Positions 62,750 through 64,000 of a stretch of DNA of 64,000 nucleotides are shown here, one piece after another (positions within the stretch are counted from its first letter, which is position 1; each line of letters opens with the position of its first letter). The DNA is taken from positions 434,001 through 498,000 of the forward strand of contig NZ_JBBYXJ010000002.1 of the NCBI RefSeq assembly GCF_039655775.1. The letters are read 5' to 3'. The notes beneath the pieces are model-generated. The model saw nothing but the letters and a program-made list of their open reading frames with translations, did not search any database and was not told where the DNA came from. A program made the translations under genes and the position numbers. This DNA comes from Iodidimonas sp. SYSU 1G8 (GTDB lineage Bacteria > Pseudomonadota > Alphaproteobacteria > SMXS01).

Positions 62750-63436
62750 CTAATCCGCTTCGGCGCAGGGTTCCGCGCGCGCGAGACCGCCAAACAGATC
62801 CAGCATGCGCTGGCGCCAGGCCTCGACGGGGTCGGCCGGATCGAGGAGGCCGCCAACGGTCATCCGTGCCCACATGAAGCCGCCGAAGGCGCAGTAATCC
62901 GCATAGGCGGGGGCGTCGCCGGACAGGAAATCGCGCTCACGCAATGTCAGCCGCAGGGGCTCGATCGCCGCGCGCAGCTTCTTCACGCTGCCTGCCTCGG
63001 CCATCTGCTCGATGCTCATGCCGGTCCAGTCGAAGCGGCTCTGGCGAAAGTAGGGCTGGTCCGCTTCGGGCGTCAGGGCATAGGTCGCGGGCGTGCACAG
63101 CAGGAACAGGGCCGACAGTTGCTGACTGTCGCACCAGTGATTGACGAGGCGGGCGAGCGCGCGGCCGCCGTCGCCGCCGAACAGGCTGGGACGGTCGGGA
63201 TAGGTCTCTTCCAGATGACAGGCGATGCGCCACGAATCGCTTACGGCGGTCTCGCCATCGACCAGGACGGGCACCCGGTCCTGTCCGGAAAAGGCGATGA
63301 CATGCTTGCCGCCATAGCCGATGCCGATCCGCTCGGGCGTCAGGCCCTTATGCGCCAGCGCCATCCGGGCGCGCCAGACGAACGGACTGACCGAGCGCCC
63401 CTGGTTCAGCACGAGTTCGTAGAGCCGCACGTCCAT
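62750..63436 (-). CDS. Glutathione S-transferase family protein
   Basis: 228-aa soluble protein with an N-terminal thioredoxin-like domain (RLYELVLNQGRSVSPFVWRA; VPVLVDGETAVSDSWRIACH is the cis-Pro and gamma-Glu-binding segment) and an all-helical C-terminal domain. Expected to conjugate glutathione or act as isomerase or dehalogenase. The start at 63436 matches the fold, although the ribosome site is close; starts at 63466-63469 would add 10-11 residues. Substrate unknown. Confidence 0.84.
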   Translation of the reverse strand: MDVRLYELVLNQGRSVSPFVWRARMALAHKGLTPERIGIGYGGKHVIAFSGQDRVPVLVDGETAVSDSWRIACHLEETYPDRPSLFGGDGGRALARLVNHWCDSQQLSALFLLCTPATYALTPEADQPYFRQSRFDWTGMSIEQMAEAGSVKKLRAAIEPLRLTLRERDFLSGDAPAYADYCAFGGFMWARMTVGGLLDPADPVEAWRQRMLDLFGGLARAEPCAEAD

Positions 63437-63482
63437 CTCCCCGGTTCGCGTGTGCGCCGGCGCCATCACGCCCGAGGAGAAC

Positions 63483-64000
63483 TCAATAGTCCAGCTTGTA
63501 CTGCACCCGGAACTTCTGGTTGCCGGTGCTGGTCGCCTCCGTCCCCACGCTCAGGTTCTTGGTGAGATCGATCTCGACCGACGCGGAGGTCGCGTCCTCC
63601 TCTTCGGTGGCGCTGCCGAATTCCACATAGATGTCCTTGGTGATGTATTTGCCGCCGCGAATGACGGGGGAGCCGGCCTCGTCCTCGTCATCGGCGCCGG
63701 GACGGTCGAGCGTTCCCACGGTCAGTCGGTCGAGGCTCAGCGCGCCGCGCAGCTTGCCGATCACGTCGAAGCCCGAGCCCGATGAACCCAGCGAGGCCAC
63801 GGCGGTCGCCAGCTGGGCGGCCTCGAAGGTCGACAGGTTCGCCTTGCCGGTGCCGAACAGAACCCGGGAGATGATTTCGTCCTGGGGCATTTCCGGATTG
63901 GACGACAGCTTGATCTGCGGGTTGGAGGCACGGCCGCTCAGGGCGATCTCGGCGCTCAGCGAGGGGACGGTGTAAACCGCCCGCGCGTTGATGACCGGGT
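63483..64000 (-). CDS. tamB: TamB translocation/assembly module, C-terminal end (partial)
   Basis: Last 172 codons of a much larger protein running past the right edge. SNPEMPQDEIISRVLFGTG is the conserved start of the TamB/DUF490 C-terminal domain, followed by SLDRLTVGTLDRPG, KYITKDIYVEFGSA, SASVEIDLTKNLSVGTEATS and ending KFRVQYKLDY. TamB spans the periplasm and with TamA helps build outer-membrane proteins or moves lipids. tamA would be expected upstream on this strand, outside the window. Confidence 0.9.
   Translation of the reverse strand, partial: PVINARAVYTVPSLSAEIALSGRASNPQIKLSSNPEMPQDEIISRVLFGTGKANLSTFEAAQLATAVASLGSSGSGFDVIGKLRGALSLDRLTVGTLDRPGADDEDEAGSPVIRGGKYITKDIYVEFGSATEEEDATSASVEIDLTKNLSVGTEATSTGNQKFRVQYKLDY

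Noticed and set aside
1-64000. tRNA, rRNA, CRISPR arrays, transposases and integrases
   Set aside because: I looked for TPsiC-loop motifs, spaced direct repeats and transposase/integrase signatures and saw none; small RNA genes could still be missed by eye.

Overview
The window looks like chromosomal DNA from a high-GC alphaproteobacterium. This is inferred from the split three-gene proton-translocating transhydrogenase, a GapR/DUF2312 protein, a cbb3 oxidase operon with an FNR/FixK-type site, a type-B ribosomal protein L36, two phasins and many acyl-CoA and aromatic-catabolism genes. The ectA fragment at the left edge suggests a marine or otherwise salt-exposed lifestyle. I cannot name the genus. 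I saw no rRNA, tRNA, CRISPR array or transposase.

Layout. 0-16.5 kb: ectA (cut by the window edge), then catabolic and transport genes in short divergent or convergent units. These are two MFS transporters, two paralogous small lipoproteins, an acyl-CoA ligase, an MBL-fold hydrolase, a duplicated methyltransferase, two aldehyde dehydrogenases, a voltage-gated K+ channel, an amidohydrolase, an ArsC-like phosphatase, a MaoC protein, a DsbA-fold isomerase and a thioesterase. 16.5-19.5 kb: rpmJ with its own promoter and terminator, then a TonB-dependent receptor behind a perfect inverted repeat. 19.6-21.0 kb: an AT-richer islet with an overlapping two-gene pair (small basic protein plus ADP-ribosyltransferase-like protein) and one more small gene. 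21-28.7 kb: pyruvate kinase, gapR, oligoendopeptidase F, an unknown protein, and pntAA-pntAB-pntB. 29.4-39 kb: an FNR box, an outer-membrane-type protein and ccoNOQPGHIS, closed by a convergent FNR-type regulator. 39-47.6 kb: fatty-acid, aromatic and general metabolism, with a Rieske oxygenase followed by three tandem terminators. 47.9-56.7 kb: a putative surface-fibre locus. 56.8-64 kb: a PPi-type phosphofructokinase, a carboxyltransferase, two phasins, ring-cleavage and VOC-type enzymes, a GST and the 3' end of tamB.

The most interesting region is 47,985-56,668. Four exported proteins lie in one direction: a 228-aa Ser/Asn-rich protein, a CsgG/HfaB-type lipoprotein fused to a C-terminal OmpA peptidoglycan-binding domain, a 402-aa exported protein of unknown family, and a 1,723-aa protein built of about 20 degenerate repeats with the core GN-x-V-x-A-x-A-x-GN-x-A-x-N. 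The small first protein carries one copy of the same core. This is the layout expected for a curli/holdfast-like secretion system with a dedicated pore and two repeat-containing substrates, and I propose it as the candidate undescribed system. The second candidate is the ART-like two-gene module at 20.0-20.9 kb.

The respiratory block forms a coherent circuit. A CX2CX7C FNR-family regulator with an FNR-type recognition helix is encoded convergently with the cbb3 operon, whose upstream region holds a perfect TTGAT-N4-ATCAA site. Coordinates and motifs were read by eye. Family assignments rest on recognised sequence signatures, not on database searches.
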